Source: Clostridiales bacterium (lineage in GTDB: Bacteria; Bacillota; Clostridia; Lachnospirales; Lachnospiraceae). From it: a stretch of 9,903 nucleotides of DNA. Position 1 is the stretch's first letter. Every line of letters starts with the position of its first letter. The notes under the pieces are model-generated. The model worked only from the letters and a program-made list of their open reading frames with translations. It was not told where the DNA came from and did no database searches. The stretch is taken from NCBI GenBank assembly GCA_018369015.1, contig JAGZDD010000143.1, positions 1-9,903 on the forward strand, written 5' to 3'. Positions 1 through 6,073 of this stretch are shown in pieces. The translations under genes and the position numbers were made by a program.

Positions 1-1197
1 AGAATGTTCACGGATACGCTCATGCAGCTCCTGGCGGTCGCCTCCGGCTTTCACTGCATCCATCATAATATTTTCAGTCGCCATAAACGGGAGCTCGCTC
101 ATTAAGCGCTGTTCAATCACCTTTGGATAAACCACAAGGCCGTCCACAACATTCATATATAAATCCAAAATTCCATCCACAGCCAAAAATGCCTCGGGAA
201 CGCTTAAGCGCTTGTTGGCAGAATCATCCAAGGTCCGCTCAAACCACTGGGTCGCCGCCGTAATGGCCGGATTAAGCATATCTACCATTACATATCTGGA
301 CAGCGACGCAATACGCTCGCTGCGCATAGGGTTTCTCTTATAGGCCATGGCAGAGGAACCAATCTGGCTCTTTTCAAAGGGCTCCTCAATTTCCTTTAAA
401 TGCTGGAGAAGGCGGATGTCATTGGAAAATTTATGAGCGCTCTGGGCAATGCCTGAAAGGACACTAAGTACGCGGGAATCTACCTTTCTTGAGTAGGTCT
501 GTCCAGAAACCGGGTAGCAGGACTCAAAGCCCATCTTTTGTGCAATGCGGCGATCCGCTTCTCGGCACTTCTCATGGTCGCCGTCAAACAGTTCCAAAAA
601 GCTGGCCTGTGTTCCCGTCGTTCCTTTAGAGCCTAAAAGCTTCAATGTTGAAATCACATATTCCACATCTTCCAAATCCATCACAAGCTCATTAAGCCAC
701 AGAGAAGCTCTCTTGCCTACAGTTGTCGGCTGTGCCGGCTGAAAATGGGTAAAAGCCAGAGTTGGAAGGTATCTGTGTTCCTTCGCAAACTTTGCCAGCT
801 CGGCAATGACGTTAATCAGCTTTCTGCGCACAAGATAAAGGGCTTCCCGCATTAAAATAATATCCGTGTTATCACCGACATAGCAGCTTGTAGCGCCCAG
901 ATGGATAATTCCCTTCGCTTTAGGGCACTGCTGGCCATAAGCATACACATGGGACATCACATCATGGCGCACAACAGCCTCCCTGGCTTTTGCCACATCA
1001 TAGTTAATATCGTCCTTGGCGGCCCTAAGTTCTGCGATCTGTTCCTCCGTCACTGGAAGGCCCAGCTCCTTTTCGGTTTCTGCAAGGGCAATCCAAAGCT
1101 TACGCCATGTTCTGAATTTTTTATCCGGCGAAAAAATATACTGCATCTCTTTGCTGGCATAACGCTCTGCCAGAGGGGTCTGGTACCTGTCGTTCAT
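1..1197 (-). CDS. purB: Adenylosuccinate lyase, C-terminus beyond the window
   Basis: Cytoplasmic lyase of purine synthesis that releases fumarate from SAICAR (giving AICAR) and from adenylosuccinate (giving AMP). The window holds 399 codons from the start and no stop. Clostridial homologues of this form have roughly 475 residues, so about 75 C-terminal residues should lie to the left. The N-terminus reads MNDRYQTPLAERYASKEM. A HLGATSCYVGDNTD stretch near residues 98-111 and a FQPAQPTTVGKRA stretch further on are typical of the enzyme. The superfamily signature GSSAMAYKRNP at about residues 280-290 carries the catalytic serine loop. The start at 1197 is chosen because a GGAGG lies 7 nt upstream; the in-frame ATG at 1203 would leave only about 1 nt. 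It lies downstream of purC on the same strand, but 548 bp away and with its own promoter. No frameshift is seen. Identification is secure. Confidence 0.97.
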   Translation of the reverse strand, partial: MNDRYQTPLAERYASKEMQYIFSPDKKFRTWRKLWIALAETEKELGLPVTEEQIAELRAAKDDINYDVAKAREAVVRHDVMSHVYAYGQQCPKAKGIIHLGATSCYVGDNTDIILMREALYLVRRKLINVIAELAKFAKEHRYLPTLAFTHFQPAQPTTVGKRASLWLNELVMDLEDVEYVISTLKLLGSKGTTGTQASFLELFDGDHEKCREADRRIAQKMGFESCYPVSGQTYSRKVDSRVLSVLSGIAQSAHKFSNDIRLLQHLKEIEEPFEKSQIGSSAMAYKRNPMRSERIASLSRYVMVDMLNPAITAATQWFERTLDDSANKRLSVPEAFLAVDGILDLYMNVVDGLVVYPKVIEQRLMSELPFMATENIMMDAVKAGGDRQELHERIREHS

Positions 1198-1247
1198 CTT
1201 CATTCCTCCATTTTCCTTCATTCGTAGCTGCTTTCATGCATAGTAGA

Positions 1248-1264
1248 ACCGCGCACAGCGCGGT
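1248..1264. repeat. GC-rich hairpin in the purB leader
   Basis: ACCGCGC and GCGCGGT form a perfect 7-bp stem around a 3-nt loop. It lies inside the predicted purB 5' leader, about 50 nt before the start codon. The stretch 1251-1278 is similar to 1588-1613 (shared GCGCA, then GCGG-Y-ATGTCC-R-TTT). This suggests it is a fragment of the repeat family filling the purC-purB gap rather than a dedicated control element. Confidence 0.6.
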
Positions 1265-1294
1265 ATGTCCGTTTGCAGTCACTTTGATTCTTTT

Positions 1295-1323
1295 ATTTTA
1301 CCCGATTCATTATGAAAAGGCAA
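1295..1323 (-). promoter_or_regulatory. Probable sigma-A promoter of purB
   Basis: Read on the minus strand, TTGCCT (1318-1323) and TAAAAT (1295-1300) are separated by exactly 17 bp. Transcription would start near 1288, giving a leader of about 90 nt that includes the hairpin at 1248-1264. Seen directly as consensus match and spacing; activity is inferred. Confidence 0.6.
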
Positions 1324-1357
1324 TACGATGTTCGCTTTCATCCATAGCAAAGCCACG

Positions 1358-1580
1358 GTTACTGTTCACAGCCTGGCTAATCACTCGCTGATTAGCCAGG
1401 CCTGACAGTGATTCAGGAGTGAGCAGGCTCCTTTTGCGCGAAGCAATGAGCCAAACCGGGGAGCTTGCTCGCCAGCTTGGCTACTGCCGCGACCCGTTGA
1501 AGCGAAGCGTCAACGGGTCGCAGCAAAACTCTAAATGTGCCTGCGAAGTTACTATTCTCGGCGAAGCCGTGAATAGTAAC
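1358..1580. repeat. Mosaic palindromic element between purC and purB
   Basis: A non-coding block of nested inverted repeats. The ends are GTTACTGTTCAC (1358-1369) and GTGAATAGTAAC (1569-1580), inverted with one mismatch. Inside are a perfect 13-bp stem with a 5-nt loop (1371-1401), a perfect 12-bp stem with a 9-nt loop (1489-1521), and a 10-bp plus 4-bp stem with one T/T mismatch and a GAA loop (1548-1580). Small hairpins GAGCTTGCTC (1461-1470) and GCCAGCTTGGC (1471-1481) also occur. GCGAAGC recurs at 1438, 1502 and 1561, the last two in hairpin loops. The right end can pair either with the far left end or with the local copy at 1548. No credible protein is encoded. It resembles the REP or mosaic-palindrome class of intergenic repeats; mobility or RNA function is not shown. 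Confidence 0.75.
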
Positions 1581-1587
1581 AAGCCAC

Positions 1588-1613
1588 GCGCAACGCGGCA
1601 TGTCCATTTACCG
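1588..1613. repeat. Second copy of a GCGGCATGTCC-type repeat
   Basis: This stretch matches 1251-1278 in the same orientation, sharing GCGCA, GCGG-Y-ATGTCC and TTT with a few changes and small gaps. The pair brackets the 1358-1580 element, which points to one composite repeat family spread over the gap. Similarity was aligned by eye. Confidence 0.5.
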
Positions 1614-1624
1614 TAAAACAGCTA

Positions 1625-1724
1625 AAAGCCACCAAAAAAGCTTTCAAGTAAGCACTTGGCCCCGCGTCGGTACAGGCACATGGCTAAATTCTTACACTTT
1701 CAAAGTTACTTTTTTGGTGGCTTT
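1625..1724. repeat. Long inverted repeat just downstream of purC
   Basis: A perfect 16-bp inverted repeat (AAAGCCACCAAAAAAG at 1625-1640 against 1709-1724) encloses 68 nt. A second pairing, GTAAG (1648-1652) with CTTAC (1691-1695), lies inside it. It ends 21 bp beyond the purC stop codon. On the purC transcript the stem is followed by only a short, broken T run, so termination is possible but weak. A repeat element or RNA 3'-end stabiliser fits equally well. Confidence 0.7.
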
Positions 1725-1745
1725 CTTTTATCAGGCAATTCCTGC

Positions 1746-2453
1746 TTATTCTAATCCGATACGTTTAAATACTTCCTCGTAGGCTTCTTCCACATTTCCC
1801 ATATCTCTGCGGAAACGGTCCTTGTCAAGCTTCTCGTGGGTTTTGCTGTCCCAGAAGCGGCATGTGTCCGGAGAAATCTCATCAGCCAGAATAATCTGGC
1901 CTTTATAGCGGCCAAACTCAATCTTAAAATCAATAAGATCAATCCCAATGCCGGCAAAAAATTCCTTCATAAAATCATTAACCTTAAACGCATATTCTGT
2001 AATCTTATCAATTTCTTCGCGTGTCGCAGCGCCAATAGCAATGGCAAAATAATCGTTAATCATCGGATCGCCCAGAGCGTCATCCTTATAGGAAAATTCC
2101 AATGTCGGGGCAAGAAGCTTAAAGCCTTCTTCAATTCCCAGTTTTTTAGAAAAGCTTCCGGCAGCCACATTACGGACAATAACTTCCAGCGGAACAATCT
2201 CAACCTTTTTTACAACCGTTTCCCTGTCGCTGATTTCTTCAATATAATGTGTCGGGATCCCTTGCTTTTCAAGCATACGGAACATCAGGTTTGTCATACG
2301 GTTATTGACAACGCCCTTTCCTGTGATTGTACCTTTCTTTTCGCCATTAAATGCCGTTGCATCATCCTTATAATCAACGATTAAAACATCTGGGTCTTCA
2401 GTTTTATAAACTTTTTTTGCTTTTCCTTCGTATAACAAATCCAATTTTTCCAT
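1746..2453 (-). CDS. purC: Phosphoribosylaminoimidazole-succinocarboxamide synthase
   Basis: SAICAR synthetase: the ATP-dependent joining of CAIR and aspartate in purine synthesis; its product is the substrate of PurB next door. At 235 residues it matches the usual bacterial length. Visible motifs are the nucleotide-binding EGKAKKVY (9-16), DYKDDATAFNG (27-37), PLEVIVRNVAAGS (88-100), and the signature DEISPDTCRFWD (191-202), which contributes metal and substrate ligands in the family. The start has an AAGGA site about 10 nt upstream. It is transcribed away from the membrane-protein gene at 2752 and towards purB, with its own promoter at 2550-2578. No purine riboswitch was recognised in its leader. 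The gene appears intact and ordinary. Confidence 0.98.
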   Translation of the reverse strand: MEKLDLLYEGKAKKVYKTEDPDVLIVDYKDDATAFNGEKKGTITGKGVVNNRMTNLMFRMLEKQGIPTHYIEEISDRETVVKKVEIVPLEVIVRNVAAGSFSKKLGIEEGFKLLAPTLEFSYKDDALGDPMINDYFAIAIGAATREEIDKITEYAFKVNDFMKEFFAGIGIDLIDFKIEFGRYKGQIILADEISPDTCRFWDSKTHEKLDKDRFRRDMGNVEEAYEEVFKRIGLE

Positions 2454-2549
2454 TTTTCTACCATCCTTATCTTGATTAATAAGAGTATCTAATAAATATT
2501 ATTAGTTCAGATAAATAGAAAATTCCATTCATCTAAAGGTTTCGCCTAT

Positions 2550-2578
2550 ATTGTACATCAACTCTTTAGTGAAATCAA
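2550..2578 (-). promoter_or_regulatory. Probable sigma-A promoter of purC
   Basis: On the minus strand TTGATT (2573-2578) and TACAAT (2550-2555) are exactly 17 bp apart. The start would fall near 2543, leaving a leader of about 90 nt. That leader holds a perfect AT-rich palindrome, CTAATAA-ATA-TTATTAG on the plus strand at about 2489-2505. I see no clear PurR box or purine aptamer. Confidence 0.65.
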
Positions 2579-2652
2579 TAGCATTGTAAATAAACATTCA
2601 TTAGTATTACTTATTTTAATTTTATTATTTACTAATAGGCCGACATTTCAAA

Positions 2653-2681
2653 TTGAAACTTATCGCTAAATATGATAAAAT
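2653..2681 (+). promoter_or_regulatory. Probable promoter of the 2752 membrane-protein gene
   Basis: TTGAAA (2653-2658) and TAAAAT (2676-2681) are spaced by 17 bp, with a TG one base before the -10 (extended -10). Transcription would begin near 2688, about 65 nt before the ATG. It diverges from the purC promoter, about 75 bp away, across an AT-rich stretch. Confidence 0.65.
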
Positions 2682-2751
2682 GTAACCGTTTAGCTAAAGC
2701 AAAGCAGCAATCGGATAAACAAAGATTCTTAATAAAGAAAGGTAGAGAATA

Positions 2752-3489
2752 ATGACCAATCCATTTAAAGGGGACAAAGAAAAGCTTGCTAAAATGAAAT
2801 TTCGCCAGAAGGTGGACTATATCTGGACTTATTATAAATTCTGGATGCTTGTTACCGCTGTTATTATCGCAGTTGTCGCTGCCTTCATTCAGGCACAGCT
2901 TGCCTACAATCCTGATGCCATGACTTTAATTCTGTGCGATACCTATTGTGAGGATACACAGACAGCCTATACTTCTGTCAATGAAGATTTCAGTAAATTC
3001 ATCGCCCTGGACGAAGGAGATAAAGAGCCTATCAGCTTTGATGATACCATTTCCTTTTCTATCAACAACAGCGATTATACCGCCGGCGTTATGCTGCAAA
3101 AACTTATGGCACTTGTAATGAGCGGCGGAGCGGATCTCATGGTTGCCCCTGAGTCTGCCATTGTTTATTACGGAGCGCAAAACATGTATTCTGATTTATC
3201 CGAGGTGCTTCCACAAGATTTATTTGAAGAATTAAAAGCCCAGGATCTTTTGTTTGAAACAACCTATGTTCCCACAGAAGATGAAATTGCCGAAGGGGCT
3301 GCGGAGGAAACCTTTTACTGCGGTATCCGTTTAGACGGACTGGATTATTTTAAAGATAAAGGAATTTTGCTCGACGACATGGCCTGCGGCATTATTATTT
3401 CAGGAAAACACCAGGAGCTTGCCCTTGATTTTATTAACATGCTCTTTGGGCGCGAGTCTGTCACAGCCCCGGAAAATTCAGCAGCCTAA
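2752..3489 (+). CDS. Uncharacterised single-pass membrane protein with an extracellular domain
   Basis: I do not recognise a named family. The 245-residue protein has a short basic cytoplasmic tail (1-28, rich in K and R), one membrane helix (about 29-51) and an acidic outer domain of about 190 residues. Within the outer domain, GGADLMVAPESAIVYYG (125-141) followed by SDLSEVLPQDL (148-158), and HQELALDFINMLFG near 220-233, resemble segments of extracellular solute-binding proteins. That is an impression from pattern only. The signal-anchor topology is inferred from positive residues before the helix. Similar proteins are, as far as I recall, common and unnamed in Lachnospiraceae. Translation is preceded by an AAAGG site. 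It appears monocistronic: own promoter at 2653-2681 and terminator at 3727-3775. Confidence 0.85.
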   Translation: MTNPFKGDKEKLAKMKFRQKVDYIWTYYKFWMLVTAVIIAVVAAFIQAQLAYNPDAMTLILCDTYCEDTQTAYTSVNEDFSKFIALDEGDKEPISFDDTISFSINNSDYTAGVMLQKLMALVMSGGADLMVAPESAIVYYGAQNMYSDLSEVLPQDLFEELKAQDLLFETTYVPTEDEIAEGAAEETFYCGIRLDGLDYFKDKGILLDDMACGIIISGKHQELALDFINMLFGRESVTAPENSAA

Positions 3490-3526
3490 TAACAAAGTTT
3501 TCAGGCAATTAAAACAAGAAATCACA

Positions 3527-3703
3527 GTAACTATTCAGTCATGCGGCTGAGGAGGACAAACTTTAGCGCAAGCTGGCTTGCAGAGGGTTTTTGTCCTCCT
3601 TAAGTGTAGGGTGTTTAGCCCGAATCGAGGATGCGCTTTGTTGGCGGCAGTTAGCAGCATTAGCTGAGCAAATCCGAGAGAGATAGCATGGCTGAATAGT
3701 TAC
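3527..3703. repeat. 177-bp element with 18-bp terminal inverted repeats
   Basis: The left end GTAACTATTCAGTCATGC (3527-3544) and the reverse complement of the right end (3686-3703) agree at 17 of 18 positions. Inside, AGGAGGACAAA (3550-3560) pairs perfectly with 3590-3600 and encloses a 6-bp hairpin, GCAAGC-TG-GCTTGC (3568-3581). The result is a branched foldable unit without a credible reading frame. It sits between the stop of the 2752 gene and its terminator, so it would be transcribed as part of that 3' UTR. Its ends share the (G)TWACTATTC core with the element at 1358-1580, so both may belong to one family. Possible identities are a MITE-like non-autonomous element, a REP-type repeat or a structured RNA; the sequence alone does not decide. 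Confidence 0.75.
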
Positions 3704-3726
3704 AAATTACACGGCACTGCCTGTTC

Positions 3727-3775
3727 CCGAAAACGTAAAAAACCGCAGAAAGTTGCGGTTTTTTTACATTTTCGG
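3727..3775. terminator. Strong intrinsic terminator, probably bidirectional
   Basis: AACCGCA (3741-3747) and TGCGGTT (3754-3760) form the core stem around a 6-nt loop, preceded by an A run and followed by seven Ts on the plus strand. The pairing extends outwards, with one mismatch, to CCGAAAA and TTTTCGG, giving about 20 bp in all. It ends transcription from the 2752 gene and insulates the downstream kinase operon. Confidence 0.9.
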
Positions 3776-3871
3776 CAGACATTCCTGCTTTTACTTTACC
3801 AGACAATCTTTACCGTCTTCCTAACACAATACGTTCGGCAGTATACTTCAACCCAGTGAAATATCAACCGG

Positions 3872-3938
3872 GTGTATGGATAAAAAATTATGAAATTCCT
3901 AAAAATAATAGGAATTTCATAATTTTTTATCCATACAC
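3872..3938. repeat. Perfect 29-bp inverted repeat upstream of the kinase gene
   Basis: Two 29-nt arms, beginning GTGTATGGATAAAAAATT (3872 onwards) and mirrored exactly at 3910-3938, flank a 9-nt AT-only spacer. The right arm covers the place where the -35 of the promoter at 3952-3957 should be, and the predicted start (about 3964) lies downstream of the palindrome. From this promoter it would therefore act as DNA, not RNA. It is unusually long and exact for a regulator operator, and too AT-rich, without a GC core, to be a normal terminator. An inserted or inverted duplication is an alternative. Confidence 0.9.
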
Positions 3939-3951
3939 TATATTTTTCAGT

Positions 3952-3957
3952 TATAAT
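3952..3957 (+). promoter_or_regulatory. Candidate -10 box of the kinase/regulator operon
   Basis: A consensus TATAAT lies about 30 bp before the kinase start codon. No good -35 is found 16-18 bp upstream; that position (around 3929-3935, ATCCATA) is inside the right arm of the 29-bp palindrome. This suggests either a weak promoter or one that needs an activator binding nearby. The -10 is seen; control is inferred. Confidence 0.5.
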
Positions 3958-3987
3958 GTTATTAATTATGTGTAAGGAGTTTGGTGT

Positions 3988-5484
3988 ATGAAAATACAAG
4001 GTCTACCCGGAGAATTTTTACTGCTCTTTGTCATATTTATCTGGCTGCTTTTTATTTTAACGCTTTTATCCGATATTCATAATAAATTGAATTTCTGGTG
4101 TTTTATCAGCGGTATGATTTTCAGCCTTGGAGTCCTGAAAGAATATCTTTATTTTTGCCTTGTTCCTTATTTAAAGGAACAATTTGTATTCCCGCTTTCT
4201 GATACCCTGGTTTTATCCATATATTCTGTAATGACCGCCTTTTTATACTATCTGGCCATGCCCTGTGTTATGATTTTTGGCTTTTACTTTTTCGGACTGG
4301 ATAAAAAGAATCCGCCGCTTTTTAAGCTGTTGTGCGTTCTTATATTCATCCCAAGCATTATTTATGCCATCTGCTGCCCTTATATTCATACGAGAAATTA
4401 TCAGCTTCATTCACAGGCCTACTATATTAGTGTTGCCATTTATAACTGGGTCTACGGCACTATAAGTACTGTGATGATCATCGCCCCCCTGATCAGGGAA
4501 CGTCTCACCTTTCAGTACCGCCAGCATAAAATGGTTGCCATCCTTGTCCTGCTTCCCATATGGTACTGGCTTTTAACCGCTTTTATTTTCCAGATTCTCC
4601 AATTTCCAAGCAATTCCAAGCTCTGGCAGGGAAATATATTCATTGTTTTTATCCTGCTCATTTATTATCTGAAAAATATTTTTAAAGACGGTGTCTGGGG
4701 TACGCGGCTCATCCGCCAGACTTATGACTGGTTTGGCAATTCCAAAATTATTTTGAAAAATGCCCAGTATCTTTCCCACACACTAAAAAATGAGCTGGCA
4801 AAAATAACCTGGTGTACGAATATTATAAAAGCTTCCGAAAAAAATGACAATGAAACGGTGGCGATCATCGAAAATTCTGTAGAGCATTTAATGCAGTTTA
4901 TCAACCGTACCCGGTTTTATTCTGATGAAATCATCCTCAGACCAGAGTATACCAATATTTCGGAACTTTTTTCCGAATGTATTTCCAATGCCCCTTATTT
5001 ATCCGGCGGAAATATCCATGTCCAGGCTCAGGCCGACAATACGCCTTTGCTTTGCGACCGTGAACATATACAGGAAGTCATCAATAATCTGCTTCAAAAT
5101 GCTTATGAAGCATTAAGTCCGGGGGGCCATATCCGGCTTCACTATTATTCGCTCCCCAAAAAGCGCGCAGCCATTATTAAGGTCAGCGACAATGGCTGCG
5201 GTATTGCCAAGGCAGATCTCCCCCATATTTTTGACCCCTATTACACAAAAAAGCCCTCGTTTTCTCACCTGGGCCTTGGGCTTTACTACTGCTACAGCGT
5301 TATGGACAAGCACCATGGAAGCATAAAGGTCAAAAGTATTCCCGGCAAAGGAACTGCCTTCCTTCTCTATTTTCCATTAAAACGCCAGAAGATGCCGCAA
5401 AGCGGCACGCCTTTTAACGGCAAAAGGCGTGCCAAGCATAAGGAGAACGACAATGTCACAAAAAATTCAGGTAATGATTGTTGA
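3988..5484 (+). CDS. Membrane sensor histidine kinase
   Basis: Sensor half of a two-component system. The N-terminal 230 residues contain six or seven hydrophobic helices (roughly 10-28, 35-58, 73-103, 111-131, 143-168, 182-204, 214-230) with no large outer domain, so the signal is probably sensed in or at the membrane. The kinase core follows: H-box SHTLKNELAKI with phospho-acceptor H264, N-box INNLLQNAYEAL (365-376), DNGCGI (401-406), IFDPYYTKK (414-422), HLGLGLYY (427-434), and a closing GKGTAFLLYFP. The start has AAGGAG 8 nt upstream. The catalytic domain normally ends near residue 463; about 35 extra residues are encoded across two hairpins and into the next gene. The stop lies 32 nt inside the response regulator gene, implying translational coupling. 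Signal and targets are unknown. Confidence 0.93.
   Translation: MKIQGLPGEFLLLFVIFIWLLFILTLLSDIHNKLNFWCFISGMIFSLGVLKEYLYFCLVPYLKEQFVFPLSDTLVLSIYSVMTAFLYYLAMPCVMIFGFYFFGLDKKNPPLFKLLCVLIFIPSIIYAICCPYIHTRNYQLHSQAYYISVAIYNWVYGTISTVMIIAPLIRERLTFQYRQHKMVAILVLLPIWYWLLTAFIFQILQFPSNSKLWQGNIFIVFILLIYYLKNIFKDGVWGTRLIRQTYDWFGNSKIILKNAQYLSHTLKNELAKITWCTNIIKASEKNDNETVAIIENSVEHLMQFINRTRFYSDEIILRPEYTNISELFSECISNAPYLSGGNIHVQAQADNTPLLCDREHIQEVINNLLQNAYEALSPGGHIRLHYYSLPKKRAAIIKVSDNGCGIAKADLPHIFDPYYTKKPSFSHLGLGLYYCYSVMDKHHGSIKVKSIPGKGTAFLLYFPLKRQKMPQSGTPFNGKRRAKHKENDNVTKNSGNDC
5394..5433 (+). promoter_or_regulatory. Two overlapping hairpins at the kinase/regulator junction
   Basis: GCCGC-AAA-GCGGC (5394-5406) and GGCACGCCTTTT-AACGGC-AAAAGGCGTGCC (5404-5433) are both perfect. 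They share bases 5404-5406, so both cannot fully form at once. The second ends 6 nt before the AAGGAG (5440-5445) of the response regulator. Lying inside the kinase reading frame, they could affect coupling, mRNA stability or the ratio of the two proteins. They could also simply be a palindromic repeat that landed in the gene end. Regulatory function is inferred. Confidence 0.55.
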
Positions 5485-6037
5485 AGATGATAAAGATTTT
5501 ACTTATCTGCTCAAAGCTACCCTTGAAAAGCAGACGGATATTGCGGTTACAGCAGCATGTACAACCGCAGCCGCCGCCATTGAGCTGGCAAAACAATACC
5601 GTCCAGATATTGTCCTTATGGACCTTAATCTTTCCGCCTCTAATATGGACGGGATCGAAGCAGCAAGAAGTATACGCATCCAGACGGACTCTAAAGTTCT
5701 TATTCTTACATCCTTTGACGATCCCGACCTGATCCAGGCCGCCAGTGTCCGCTCCTTTGCCTCTGGCTATGTTTTTAAGCACCAGCCTGAGCTTTTAATC
5801 CAAAATATCCGGGAACTGGCCCACGGCCATACAGGACAGGAATATCTGATTATGTCCTCCATCATCGCCCGGCTGTCGCCAGCGGAAAAAATGATCTTTC
5901 AGCTAATAATGGGAGAAGCCGTGGAACTGAAATCCTCCACCAAAACTATTGCCAATCAAAAAACCGGGGTTCTAAAAAAACTGGGGCTGAAATCCCAAAA
6001 GGATCTTAAGCATATATTTGAAACCTATAAAAGATAA
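5453..6037 (+). CDS. NarL/FixJ-type response regulator with a short output domain
   Basis: Partner of the preceding kinase. The receiver domain (about 5-123) has the acidic pair E11-D12-D13, phospho-acceptor D57 in VLMDLNL, T86 in ILTS and K109 in FKH. The C-terminal region (about 141-190) looks like a LuxR-type helix-turn-helix: LSPAEKMIFQLIMG at the start and STKTIANQKTGVLKKLGLKS at the recognition end. Only about six residues separate the G of LIMG from SSTKT, against about twelve in DegU or NarL, so the first helix of the DNA-binding pair seems shortened. Start chosen at ATG 5453 because AAGGAG lies 7 nt upstream; the in-frame GTG at 5429 lies inside a hairpin and upstream of this site. 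It overlaps the kinase by 32 nt. Its target genes are not visible here. Confidence 0.92.
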   Translation: MSQKIQVMIVEDDKDFTYLLKATLEKQTDIAVTAACTTAAAAIELAKQYRPDIVLMDLNLSASNMDGIEAARSIRIQTDSKVLILTSFDDPDLIQAASVRSFASGYVFKHQPELLIQNIRELAHGHTGQEYLIMSSIIARLSPAEKMIFQLIMGEAVELKSSTKTIANQKTGVLKKLGLKSQKDLKHIFETYKR

Positions 6038-6066
6038 AATGCAGGGAACAACATTCCCTGCATTTT
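6036..6066. terminator. Bidirectional terminator between the response regulator and ZIP genes
   Basis: AAAATGCAGGGAA (6036-6048) and TTCCCTGCATTTT (6054-6066) form a perfect 13-bp stem with a 5-nt loop, flanked by A and T tracts on both sides. It overlaps the last two bases of the response regulator stop codon and lies 7 bp beyond the ZIP stop, so it serves both converging genes. Confidence 0.9.
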
Positions 6067-6073
6067 ATTATGG

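Noticed and set aside
901..1227. Open frame of 108 codons on the plus strand
   Set aside because: It is antisense to purB, whose frame and motifs are unmistakable across the same bases.
1358..1580. CRISPR array
   Set aside because: The repeats are hairpins of different sequence and uneven spacing, not identical direct repeats with uniform spacers.
1413..1616. Small open frames on both strands in the purC-purB gap
   Set aside because: They follow the palindromes, have no convincing ribosome binding site and no recognisable protein character.
1836..2384. Open frame of 182 codons on the plus strand
   Set aside because: Antisense to purC and of implausible composition; it is a shadow of the purC codon pattern.
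2454..2543. Purine riboswitch in the purC leader
   Set aside because: The conserved core of the purine aptamer was not found; only a short AT-rich palindrome is present.
3796..3999. 67-codon minus-strand frame before the kinase gene
   Set aside because: It is built mainly from the 29-bp palindrome and AT-rich DNA, with no ribosome binding site recognised. A remnant of an older gene end cannot be excluded but is unsupported.
5429..5452. GTG start giving a 202-residue response regulator
   Set aside because: It falls in a hairpin arm upstream of the AAGGAG that properly serves ATG 5453, and receiver domains normally begin close to that ATG.
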